Shown: positions 1 to 6,905 of the stretch, piece by piece | Layout of the letters: every line of letters starts with the position of its first letter | How positions within the stretch are numbered: the first letter of the stretch is position 1 | NCBI GenBank assembly: GCA_023432845.1 | Contig: JAEZEY010000174.1 | Coordinates: 1 to 11,374 of the forward strand | Direction: 5' to 3' | DNA: 11,374 nucleotides | DNA from: Pseudomonadota bacterium | GTDB lineage: Bacteria > Pseudomonadota > Alphaproteobacteria > Rhizobiales > Xanthobacteraceae | Made by a program: the position numbers and the translations under genes | The notes under the pieces: generated by a model | Database searches by the model: none | The model's input: the letters and a program-made list of their open reading frames with translations, nothing else | What the model was told of the DNA's origin: nothing

Positions 1-17
1 ACTTGGCCCATGCAGGC

Positions 18-2105
18 CTAGCTCTGCCTCTGTGCCATGCCGGTCGGTAAAGATGGCGGAAGAGAGTGGGAGTCGAACCCACCAAGGACCGGCTCGCGGC
101 CCCTCCCGGATTTGAAGTCCGGACGCCCCACCGGGGACGATTCTCTTCCATTGTTCGATGCGTCGACTGGTGGTTCACCAGTGCGACGAAAAAGATCAAG
201 CCTGTGCCTGTTGATGCGCCGCAAATCGCCGCGGCGCAAGGTGACGCCGTGGCGGTCGAAAAACTCGAGAATCTGGATCGCCACCTTGCGGCCGTTATCG
301 ACACGATCGCGGAACTGCGCGGCGGTGAACTGGCCGCCTTCGGCCTTGGCCGCGCAATCGACGATGATATCGACCATTTCGGCCACGGTGGCGCGCAGGA
401 AGAAGTGGTCGTGCGCCACCTCGTCCACCTTGCCCATGCGGCCTACCAGCTTGAACAGCCGGCGCACGTCAGGCTCACGGATGTCGAGCAGGCCGGCGAT
501 GTCGCGCACGCGCGGCGGCCGGAAGCGCTCGCCGCCACCGATCAGTGGCACGATGGCGCGCCAGGCCTTCTCATCCTCCGGCGTCAGGCGCACCTCGTGG
601 CCCTTGAGCCGAACCCAGGCGCCGTCGAGCGCGACCTCGCCCCCTTTCACCAATTGATGCAGATACGCAATGAACGCCGGCGCCGGCAGGCGCGGCTGCA
701 TCTGCATGCGCAAAGGCTCGAGGCCAATGCCAGGCAGATCGGGATGTGCGCCGTGAAATTTCGTCAGCGTCTCGAGCACGGCGCGCTTGAGGCCGAGCCA
801 GCGCGCCGCCGATAGAACCAGCGTCGCGTTACCCGCCTGGACCGTGAGCGCGTCACAGGTTTTGACCAGCGCCGCAGCATCGTCCGCCGACAAGGCACGA
901 TCACGGGCGAAGGCAACAATGTCGACATAATAAGGCGGCCGGTCGAGCAGCGCGGCAAGCGCGGCCTGCGGATCGCTGAGCGCATGGGCGACAAGCTGCG
1001 CCAGACGCTCCGGCGTTCGGCGCTTGCGCGCCGGGGCGCGCAGATCGAGGAACTTACCGCCGCCAATGGTGCGTTGCGCAGTGGTGTCGCGCAGCACGAA
1101 GCGATCGCCCGAGGCCGCCGCGATCGGATGATCGAGCACCAACTCGATCGGTGCCTCCGTGCCGGGGGCTATCGGTGTCTCGCCGAGCAGTACAATGCGC
1201 GCCGCTACATCGGACGCGCCGTGATGCAGGCGCACCGGGGTCCACTGCGCGACCGGTTTGGTCTCCGTGGCGAGCAGCTTGAAGCTGGCGTCGATGCGGT
1301 CGGTCGGCGCGTGCAGAGCCGGATCGAGCGCCATGGAGCCGCGGATGATGGCGTCCTTGGTGATGCCCTCCCCGGCAAGATTGAGGGCGCAACGCTGGCC
1401 GGCAAGGCCGTGCTCCGTCGGCCGGTCCTGCGCATGGATCGAGCGCACGCGGGCTTCGAGGCCGGCCGGGCTGACCAGCACATGGTCGCCGACCGAAACC
1501 TGCCCCGAGAGCACCGTGCCGGTGACCACAGTGCCGGTGCCCTGCAAGGTGAAGGAGCGATCGATCGCAAGGCGGAAGCGGCCTTGGGTAGAGCGCGCCA
1601 TGATGCGCCCGGCCTCGTCGAACAGATAATCGCGTAAAAGCTCGACGCCATCGCCGGTCAGGGTCGAGACCGGCAACACGTCGATGCCCGCGAGCGACGT
1701 CGTTGCCAGCGCGTTTTGAATGTCGGTGGCTACCGCCGCGAGGCGTTCGGGCGTGACGAGATCGGCCTTGGTCAGCGCGACGATGCCGCGCTCGATGCCG
1801 AGCAGATCGACGATGGCGAGATGCTCACGCGTCTGCGGCATGACGCCGTCATTGGCGGCGATGACCATGAGCACGAAGTCGGTGCCGGTGGCGCCGGCCA
1901 GCATGTTGTGCACGAATTTCTCGTGGCCCGGCACGTCGATGAAGCCGAGCACCGAGCCATCCGGCGCCGGCAGATAGGCAAATCCTAGATCGATGGAAAT
2001 GCCGCGCGCCTTCTCTTCCTTGAGGCGATCGGTATCGCGCCCCGTGAGAGCTCGCACCAGCGAGGTCTTGCCGTGGTCGATATGGCCGGCGGTGCCGATG
2101 ATCAT
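18..2105 (-). CDS. selB: Selenocysteine-specific elongation factor SelB, frame running through selC
   Basis: SelB is a GTPase that carries Sec-tRNA to the ribosome and binds the SECIS hairpin. The 695-codon frame opens with the G1 loop GHIDHGKT (residues 7-14), then the DVPGH G3 motif (57-61) and TKAD (112-115, in place of NKxD). EF-Tu-like beta-barrel domains follow, and then a winged-helix C-terminal half ending near the basic stretch [11 protein letters not shown] (to about residue 639). The start is the ATG at 2103-2105, which overlaps the stop of the upstream Sel1-repeat gene (ATGA). A further 80 codons are open upstream but lie inside that gene. The odd part is the 3' end. No stop occurs before selC, so residues 653-684 are a literal translation of tRNA-Sec and the stop is TAG at 18-20. 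Without this tail the protein would be about 640-652 residues, somewhat longer than E. coli SelB (614). Function is certain; the true C-terminus is not. Confidence 0.95.
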   Translation of the reverse strand: MIIGTAGHIDHGKTSLVRALTGRDTDRLKEEKARGISIDLGFAYLPAPDGSVLGFIDVPGHEKFVHNMLAGATGTDFVLMVIAANDGVMPQTREHLAIVDLLGIERGIVALTKADLVTPERLAAVATDIQNALATTSLAGIDVLPVSTLTGDGVELLRDYLFDEAGRIMARSTQGRFRLAIDRSFTLQGTGTVVTGTVLSGQVSVGDHVLVSPAGLEARVRSIHAQDRPTEHGLAGQRCALNLAGEGITKDAIIRGSMALDPALHAPTDRIDASFKLLATETKPVAQWTPVRLHHGASDVAARIVLLGETPIAPGTEAPIELVLDHPIAAASGDRFVLRDTTAQRTIGGGKFLDLRAPARKRRTPERLAQLVAHALSDPQAALAALLDRPPYYVDIVAFARDRALSADDAAALVKTCDALTVQAGNATLVLSAARWLGLKRAVLETLTKFHGAHPDLPGIGLEPLRMQMQPRLPAPAFIAYLHQLVKGGEVALDGAWVRLKGHEVRLTPEDEKAWRAIVPLIGGGERFRPPRVRDIAGLLDIREPDVRRLFKLVGRMGKVDEVAHDHFFLRATVAEMVDIIVDCAAKAEGGQFTAAQFRDRVDNGRKVAIQILEFFDRHGVTLRRGDLRRINRHRLDLFRRTGEPPVDASNNGRESSPVGRPDFKSGRGREPVLGGFDSHSLPPSLPTGMAQRQS
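54..149 (-). tRNA. selC: tRNA-Sec (anticodon TCA), CCA encoded
   Basis: This is the UGA-reading selenocysteine tRNA. The minus strand gives a 93-nt tRNA plus an encoded CCA (54-56) and discriminator G (57). The acceptor stem has 8 bp (GGAAGAGA with TCTCTTCC), and the T arm is GTGGG-TTCGACT-CCCAC, giving the 8+5 arrangement of bacterial tRNA-Sec. The anticodon arm is CCGGA-CTTCAAA-TCCGG with anticodon TCA at 113-115. The D stem is extended (CCCC/GGGG core with a GGT loop) and the variable arm is long. All of these set tRNA-Sec apart from ordinary tRNAs. The gene lies wholly inside the selB reading frame on the same strand, with G1 as the first base of a codon. No separate promoter is evident, so it is probably processed from the operon transcript. 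Confidence 0.97.
161..188. repeat. Short strong palindrome between selB core and selC
   Basis: A near-perfect inverted repeat: CGTCG plus ACTGGTG, loop GTT, then CACCAGT, one bulged G, and CGACG. That makes 12 base pairs with a 3-nt loop and one bulge. It lies 12 bp upstream of the tRNA-Sec 5' end in the direction of transcription, within the readthrough tail of selB. Read on the minus strand it encodes T-G-E-P-P-V. It is not followed by a T-run in the operon direction, so it is not an intrinsic terminator. It may be a dispersed palindromic repeat or an RNA processing or stability element. Confidence 0.7.
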
Positions 2106-2884
2106 GCGGCACCCTCCAACGGTTCGCTGGCGCGGCGATCGGCTTCGGCCTTTTCGTCCGGTGTCAACGCCGCGCGCACGGCATCGAAAAAGCGCGCCGC
2201 CAGCGGACTGCCGCCATTGCGGGCGCGCAGCAGCCAGGACATCGCCGCGACCGCATCGCGCGGCACGCCGGAGCCCAAATAATAGGCCGCGCCCAGCATC
2301 GCCTGGCCGTCGGCGTCGCCGCGTTCGGCGCCTTGGCGCCACCAATGCACAGCGGCGTCGGCATTACGTGACACGCCGAGTGCATTGTGATGAATCATGC
2401 CGAGGCGGGTGATCGATGCGGCAACACCCTGCGCGGCGGCGCGTTCCGCCCATTCGCGCGCGGCAACGACATCGCCGGCGATGGTGTCGCCTTCCAGCAG
2501 CATCCAGCTCAGCATGTCCTGCGCGGTGGCGTCGCCCTGCTCGGCCGCGGCGCGATAGAGTTCCGCCGCGCGGGCATTGTCCTGATCGACGCCGTCGCCC
2601 TTGAAGTACAGCGTGGCGAGATTGCGCTGGCCGATGGCGTCGCCGCCTTCGGCCGCGACCTGCAGCCAGCGCTCGGCCAATTTGACGTCGCGCTCGACGC
2701 CCATGCCTTCGTTGAAGCAGGCGCCAATATTGTTGGCGGCGCGAGCAACGCCGGCGTGCGCAAGCGGCGTCCAGATATCGAGGGCAGTCTGGTAGTCGCC
2801 GCGCGCGGCGGCGTCATAGGCCGCCGCCATGCGCTCAGCGACATGCGGTTCGGGCTGTCTGCGCGCGCCGAACCAGCCCATCAT
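2102..2884 (-). CDS. Sel1-like repeat protein between selA and selB
   Basis: A 260-residue protein made almost entirely of Sel1-like (TPR-related) helical repeats. After an N-terminal helical segment, five consecutive 36-residue units can be laid out at residues 46-81, 82-117, 118-153, 154-189 and 190-225. They share the pattern A..LG..Y..G.GV..D...A..W...AA..G; the third and fourth are the most degenerate. A polar C-terminal tail follows (226-260). No signal peptide or membrane segment is visible, so it is probably cytosolic. Such repeats are protein-binding scaffolds, and the name Sel1 has nothing to do with selenium. The first ATG (2882-2884) overlaps the selA stop as ATGA, and a second ATG follows at once. 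Its own TGA overlaps the selB ATG. This double coupling to selA and selB suggests a role beside Sec incorporation or FDH assembly, but that is inference from position only. Confidence 0.9.
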   Translation of the reverse strand: MMGWFGARRQPEPHVAERMAAAYDAAARGDYQTALDIWTPLAHAGVARAANNIGACFNEGMGVERDVKLAERWLQVAAEGGDAIGQRNLATLYFKGDGVDQDNARAAELYRAAAEQGDATAQDMLSWMLLEGDTIAGDVVAAREWAERAAAQGVAASITRLGMIHHNALGVSRNADAAVHWWRQGAERGDADGQAMLGAAYYLGSGVPRDAVAAMSWLLRARNGGSPLAARFFDAVRAALTPDEKAEADRRASEPLEGAA

Positions 2885-4266
2885 GGCGCCTCCAGCGTCG
2901 CCAGATTGGCGAGGAAGCCGTCGACGTCCTCAAGGCAGCGCAGGTCGAACAGCAACGCGTCCTTCTCGATGCGGCCGACCACCGGCACCCGCAGCTTGCG
3001 CAGTGCATTGGACAGCGCATTGAGGCGGCCGCCACCCTTGGCGACCGGCGCAATCGATACCGCAAGGCTGGGCAGCGTCTCGACCGGCATTGCGCCCGAG
3101 CCAACCTGGCTCGCACACGGCACTGATTCAACCTTGTAGCCGTCGCCGAGCTTGCCTTTGAGCGCCGGCATGATGCGCGCCGCAACGTTTTGCATCTCCT
3201 TCAACGGCCGCGCCAGCAGGCGATAGGTCGGCAACGTTTGCGTCAGACGATCCGGATCGCGGTAGAGGCGCAGCGTCGCCTCGATCATGGCGAGGCGGAT
3301 CTTGTCGACGCGCAGGGCGCGCTTCATCGGATTCTTGTTGAGCTTCGCGATCAGGTCCTTGCGGCCGACGATGAAGCCGGTCTGCGGGCCACCGAGCAAT
3401 TTGTCGCCCGAGAAGGTGACAAGATCGGCGCCTTCGGCGACCGCTTCGGCCACCGTCGGCTCATGCTTGAGGCCGTAGCGGGTGAGATCGACCAGCGTAC
3501 CGGAGCCGAGATCGTTGACCAGCGGGACCTTGTGCTCGTGGGCCAGCGCCGCGAGTTCGCGCGGGCTGACTTCCTTGGTGAAGCCCTCGATCCGGTAGTT
3601 CGAGGTGTGGACCTTGAGGATGAGACCGGTGCTGTCGCCAATCGCGCCGACATAGTCTTTCATATGGGTGCGATTGGTGGTGCCGATCTCGACCAGCTTC
3701 GTCCCTGCCCGGCTCATGATGTCGGGCATGCGGAACGCACCGCCGATCTCAATGAGTTCGCCGCGCGAGACGATGGACTCCTTGCCCTTGGCGAAAGTGT
3801 TGAGCGTCAGCAGCACGGCGGCGGCGTTGTTGTTGACAATGGTGGCGTCCTCGGCGCCGGTCAGTCCGCAGAGCAGGTCGCGCACCAGTTCGTCGCGCTC
3901 GCCGCGCTTGCCGCCGCTGAGATCGAACTCCAGCGCCACGGCATTGCGCATGGCTACTGTAGCGGCCTCGACTGCCGCCTCTGCGATCAGCGCACGGCCG
4001 AGATTGGTATGCAGCACCGTACCGGTGAGGTTGAACACCGGCTTGAGATTAGGCTCGGCCTGCTTTTCCAGGCGCGCCGTCGCGGCAGCGCCGAAAGCAG
4101 CCGCGTCGCTGGCCTCGCCGGCCCCGCGCGCCGCGGCGATGGCTTCACGGACCGCGGAGACTGTGGCGCTGCGGCCGAAACGTTCGGCAGCGGCGACAGC
4201 TACCGCGTGGCGCATCACCTCGTCGACCGAGGGCAACTGGCGCGACGCCGTTGAGGCCTTTGCCAT
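2881..4266 (-). CDS. selA: L-seryl-tRNA(Sec) selenium transferase SelA
   Basis: SelA is a cytosolic PLP enzyme that converts Ser-tRNA-Sec to Sec-tRNA-Sec using selenophosphate. From the ATG chosen here it has 461 residues, the usual family length. Visible hallmarks are the N-terminal helical region, the segment NLTGTVLHTNLGRAL (around residues 79-93), the glycine/asparagine-rich EDATIVNNNAAAV stretch, and the PLP-lysine motif SGDKLLGGPQ with the lysine at about 289. I chose ATG 4264-4266 because GAGG stands six bases upstream (4273-4276). An in-frame TTG at 4276-4278 overlapping the fdhE stop would add four residues (MRRV) and cannot be excluded. The gene follows fdhE after 8 bp and overlaps the Sel1-repeat gene by four bases. 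The substrate tRNA is encoded two genes further down. Confidence 0.97.
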   Translation of the reverse strand: MAKASTASRQLPSVDEVMRHAVAVAAAERFGRSATVSAVREAIAAARGAGEASDAAAFGAAATARLEKQAEPNLKPVFNLTGTVLHTNLGRALIAEAAVEAATVAMRNAVALEFDLSGGKRGERDELVRDLLCGLTGAEDATIVNNNAAAVLLTLNTFAKGKESIVSRGELIEIGGAFRMPDIMSRAGTKLVEIGTTNRTHMKDYVGAIGDSTGLILKVHTSNYRIEGFTKEVSPRELAALAHEHKVPLVNDLGSGTLVDLTRYGLKHEPTVAEAVAEGADLVTFSGDKLLGGPQTGFIVGRKDLIAKLNKNPMKRALRVDKIRLAMIEATLRLYRDPDRLTQTLPTYRLLARPLKEMQNVAARIMPALKGKLGDGYKVESVPCASQVGSGAMPVETLPSLAVSIAPVAKGGGRLNALSNALRKLRVPVVGRIEKDALLFDLRCLEDVDGFLANLATLEAP

Positions 4267-4272
4267 CACGCG

Positions 4273-4276
4273 CCTC
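4273..4276 (-). promoter_or_regulatory. Ribosome binding site deciding the selA start
   Basis: GAGG on the minus strand, formed partly by the fdhE stop codon (TGAGG), six bases before the ATG at 4264-4266. It favours that ATG over the TTG at 4276-4278, which would lie inside this site. Confidence 0.5.
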
Positions 4277-5192
4277 AATATCCCAGGATGAACGGATTGA
4301 TCGCGCCGCGCCGGTAACCGCCTTCGCGCACCAGCAAATCGAGCGCCAGGCTAGCGACGTCGTCGGCCACCGGATCGAGCGCCGGATTGGCCACCTGCTG
4401 CATGATCTTCACGTGGCTGTGGCAGTTGTCGCAGGTCTCGGCGCGGATTTGCTTGTCGTGCTCGACATGCTGATAGCCGATGCCGCCGGTCTGGCCGCAC
4501 AAGGTGCATTTAATGCGCACGTAATTCCAGTTCGCCGCGCACAGCGAGCAGACGCAGTAGCGCGTGTTGTGCGCGCCTTCCCAGCCGACGACCAGCGACG
4601 CGACCGGCGGGCCGCCGCAGCATGGACAGGCGCCGTCTCCGACCGGAACGAGCTTTTTGGACTCGAGGCGCGCGGCCATGCGCGCGAAATGCACCTGCAA
4701 AGCGGCGGCGATGTAGATATGGTCGGCCAGCGCCTCGACCGGAATGCGGTCGGCGAGGACCGCGCTCACCATGGCGGCGCGATGGCCCTCGCCAGCGGTC
4801 GCGGCGCGCTCGAGCGCGGCACGCGCCGGGTCCGGCATTTCCATGTCCTTCGACTGCGCGAACAGCCGGTCGAGCGTGGTATCGAAAGCCTGATCGGCGG
4901 TGAAGCGCGCGCGGTCGAGCGGCGGCATGGCGTGCTCGCGGGCACGCGCCAACGCTTCCGTCGCCGGCATGTCCGGCTCGGGCAGATCGTCCTGCAGATT
5001 GTGCTGAATGCCGCCTAGTTGGCCGAGAAAGTGCAGATAGGGCCCGAGCTGATGCTCCGCCGCCAGCGCATGGAAACGGTGCGCGCGCAAGGCAAACAGG
5101 GTTGTGGGATCGGGAAGTCTGACAAAAGGCGGTTCGGCGATCTGGCCGATGGGGACCGGCTCGTGCCGGGGCGCGCCTACGCTACCACTCAT
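4275..5192 (-). CDS. fdhE: Formate dehydrogenase accessory protein FdhE
   Basis: FdhE is a cytosolic maturation factor needed for active respiratory formate dehydrogenases and thought to act on the catalytic subunit before Tat export. The 305-residue protein matches the family length (about 300-310). The C-terminal half carries the four expected paired-cysteine, rubredoxin-like motifs: CPCC (189-192), CSLC (215-218), CTLC (229-232) and CDNC (254-257). The N-terminal half is helical. The ATG at 5190-5192 has GGAGGG ten bases upstream (5203-5208), a slightly long spacing. It lies 91 bp after the gamma subunit gene, across a perfect hairpin, and 8 bp before selA. Its place between the structural genes and the Sec genes fits a role in assembling this enzyme. 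Confidence 0.95.
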   Translation of the reverse strand: MSGSVGAPRHEPVPIGQIAEPPFVRLPDPTTLFALRAHRFHALAAEHQLGPYLHFLGQLGGIQHNLQDDLPEPDMPATEALARAREHAMPPLDRARFTADQAFDTTLDRLFAQSKDMEMPDPARAALERAATAGEGHRAAMVSAVLADRIPVEALADHIYIAAALQVHFARMAARLESKKLVPVGDGACPCCGGPPVASLVVGWEGAHNTRYCVCSLCAANWNYVRIKCTLCGQTGGIGYQHVEHDKQIRAETCDNCHSHVKIMQQVANPALDPVADDVASLALDLLVREGGYRRGAINPFILGY

Positions 5193-5245
5193 ATTTCACG
5201 AACCCTCCGGGCCACGTGCCTTTGGGAGATTTTCTTATCTTGCGA

Positions 5246-5270
5246 GTGTGGCGCCGCGGAGGCGCCACAC
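5246..5270. repeat. Perfect 10-bp inverted repeat in the fdnI-fdhE gap
   Basis: GTGTGGCGCC, a 5-nt spacer, then GGCGCCACAC, located 13 bp after the stop of the gamma subunit gene. In the operon direction no T-run follows, so it is not a standard intrinsic terminator. It may slow 3' decay of the structural-gene mRNA or act as a partial attenuator ahead of fdhE and the sel genes. In the opposite direction only TTTT follows, after CCGGG. Confidence 0.65.
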
Positions 5271-5283
5271 CCGGGTTTTGCGA

Positions 5284-5946
5284 CTACTTTCCGGCCAGTT
5301 CACGGAGCCATTTGCGGTGATGCCGCCAGGCCCAGCCGCCGGTCACCTGCCCCTTGGTCATGGCGCCGATGGTCCCCCGCACCCAGATCGCCGCATAAAC
5401 GTGGACGATCCAGACGCAGATGATGGTGACCGCCGCCAGGGCATGGATCAGCACCGCGAAGCGCTTGGTTTCGACCGTCGAATAAGCCGCGAAGTACTGG
5501 TCCCAGATCAGGATGCCGCTCACGATCAGCGTGATGATCAGGATCGACATCGACCAAAAGACGACCTTCTGGCCGGCATTATACTTACCAACTTCCGGCA
5601 GCCGCTCCTCGCGGCCACCCAGAACGTCGGAGAGCCGCGCCATCCACGTGCCGTCCTCCGAAGCCCACAGGTTCGCCCGCCAGAAGCGGATGAACAGGCC
5701 GGCGAAGGAGAAGAACAGCACCACGCCGATCCAGGGATGGATCGCGCGCGTCCACTGGCCGCCCCCGAACAGGCCGGTGAGGAAGTACAGGCTCGGATGG
5801 AAGAGCGCCAGGCCGGAGAGCGCGAGCAGGATCAGGCAGGTTGCCGTGATCCAGTGATTGACGCGCGCTCCCGCCGTGTACCGGTCGACCTTGACCGGGT
5901 GGCCCGGATGGATGCCGTCACCCCGCTCGATGTCGTAAGCCGTCAT
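5284..5946 (-). CDS. fdnI: Formate dehydrogenase gamma subunit, cytochrome b
   Basis: The membrane anchor of the FDH-N/O type complex. It takes electrons from the beta subunit through two haem b groups and reduces quinone. The 220 residues hold four hydrophobic helices, roughly 31-50, 69-88, 128-148 and 164-189. Candidate haem or structural histidines are H31 (VNHW), H70 (AIHPW), H168 and H182. The last pair is 14 residues apart in one helix, the spacing seen in E. coli FdnI (H155/H169). The start ATG overlaps the beta subunit stop (ATGA), implying coupled synthesis. The stop is TAG at 5284-5286. The symbol fdoI would serve equally well; the sequence alone does not separate the two isoenzyme types. 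Confidence 0.95.
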   Translation of the reverse strand: MTAYDIERGDGIHPGHPVKVDRYTAGARVNHWITATCLILLALSGLALFHPSLYFLTGLFGGGQWTRAIHPWIGVVLFFSFAGLFIRFWRANLWASEDGTWMARLSDVLGGREERLPEVGKYNAGQKVVFWSMSILIITLIVSGILIWDQYFAAYSTVETKRFAVLIHALAAVTIICVWIVHVYAAIWVRGTIGAMTKGQVTGGWAWRHHRKWLRELAGK

Positions 5947-6890
5947 GGTGCCTTCCCCTTTCCGGCCAGTTCTTCCGCCTTCTTCTCATCCTCTTCCGAC
6001 ACCCGGTTGGCCCCGGTGACGACATGGTGGATGACGCCGATCGCCGCGAAGGCCGCGATGGCCGCGAGGCCGGCGTACTTCGTGGCGCCTTTCCACAATT
6101 CCACGATCGGGCTGATGCGCGGATTATTGGGCAGGTTGGCGTAGATCTGCGGCTGGTCGTTGTGCTGCAGCACGTACATCACGTGAGTGCCGCCGACACC
6201 CGGCGGGTCATAGAGGCCGGCATTCTTGAAGCCGCGCGACTGAAGGTCCTTGATGCGGCCTTCGGCGTGCTTCTTCATCTCGTCCTTGGTGCCGAACACG
6301 ATCGCCTGCGTCGGGCAGGCCTTGGCGCAGGCCGGACCCTGGCCGACGGCCACGCGATCCGAACACAGAGTGCACTTGTAGGCCTTGTTATCAACCTGGC
6401 TGATGCGGGGAATGTTGAAGGGACACCCCTTGATGCAGTAGCCGCAGCCAATACAGTTGGCCTGATCGAAGTCGACGATGCCGTTCGAGTACTGCACGAT
6501 GGCCCCGGGTGCCGGGCAGGCCTTGAGACAGCCCGGATCGGCGCAGTGCATGCAGCCATCCTTGCGGATGAGCCATTCCAGATTCTTAGTCTCCGGATTG
6601 ACCCATTCGGTGAAGCGCATCGTCGTGAACATTTCGGGCGTCAGGTCGAGCGGATTGTCATAGACGCCGTGGTTGATGCCGACGGGCGTGCGCATGTCGT
6701 TCCACTCGAGGCAAGCCACCTCGCAGGCCTTACAGCCGATGCACTTGGACACGTCGATGAGCTTCGCCACCGGCGTGAGCTGTTTCGCCGGCGGCGGCAC
6801 GTTCGACGCCGACCGCCTGACGAGATCTTCCTGACCGTAAGTCGGCTTGACGCTACCGGTCGGAGCGGGAGGGAGAATGAAGCTAACCAT
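5943..6890 (-). CDS. fdnH: Formate dehydrogenase beta subunit, four [4Fe-4S]
   Basis: The electron-transfer subunit (also called fdxH or fdoH) that links the Mo/Sec active-site subunit to the cytochrome b subunit. The 315 residues contain sixteen cysteines in the family pattern: C50/53/56/60, C112/115/120/124, C145/148/151/155 and C172/175/187/191. They are expected to hold four [4Fe-4S] clusters. One C-terminal transmembrane helix (about 271-291) is followed by a charged tail. There is no Tat signal of its own, as expected for a partner exported together with the alpha subunit. The N-terminal segment [10 protein letters not shown] resembles that of E. coli FdnH. The ATG at 6888-6890 is preceded by GGGAGGG seven bases away (6898-6904), directly after the fdnG stop. 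It overlaps the gamma subunit start by four bases. Confidence 0.97.
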   Translation of the reverse strand: MVSFILPPAPTGSVKPTYGQEDLVRRSASNVPPPAKQLTPVAKLIDVSKCIGCKACEVACLEWNDMRTPVGINHGVYDNPLDLTPEMFTTMRFTEWVNPETKNLEWLIRKDGCMHCADPGCLKACPAPGAIVQYSNGIVDFDQANCIGCGYCIKGCPFNIPRISQVDNKAYKCTLCSDRVAVGQGPACAKACPTQAIVFGTKDEMKKHAEGRIKDLQSRGFKNAGLYDPPGVGGTHVMYVLQHNDQPQIYANLPNNPRISPIVELWKGATKYAGLAAIAAFAAIGVIHHVVTGANRVSEEDEKKAEELAGKGKAP

Positions 6891-6897
6891 TGTTCTG

Positions 6898-6904
6898 CCC
6901 TCCC
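6898..6904 (-). promoter_or_regulatory. Strong ribosome binding site of the beta subunit gene
   Basis: GGGAGGG seven bases before the ATG at 6888-6890 and just after the fdnG TAA (6906-6908). It supports independent strong initiation of the beta subunit. Confidence 0.7.
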
Positions 6905-6905
6905 T

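Noticed and set aside
1..53. Terminator for the operon after selC
   Set aside because: Only a short GGCC-based symmetry is seen and no T-run; the transcript end probably lies outside the window.
66..815. Plus-strand frames opposite selC and the end of selB
   Set aside because: They cross the tRNA gene and the palindrome and translate to low-complexity Arg/Ala-rich sequence with no support.
2106..2345. An 80-codon N-terminal extension of SelB
   Set aside because: It overlaps the Sel1-repeat gene, is Arg-rich and unlike SelB, and the ATG at 2103-2105 directly begins the G-domain.
3190..4254. A 354-codon plus-strand open frame opposite selA
   Set aside because: Same antisense shadow effect; selA on the other strand has full family motifs.
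5246..5280. Intrinsic terminator after the gamma subunit gene
   Set aside because: There is no U-run after the stem in the direction of the operon, and the operon clearly continues into fdhE.
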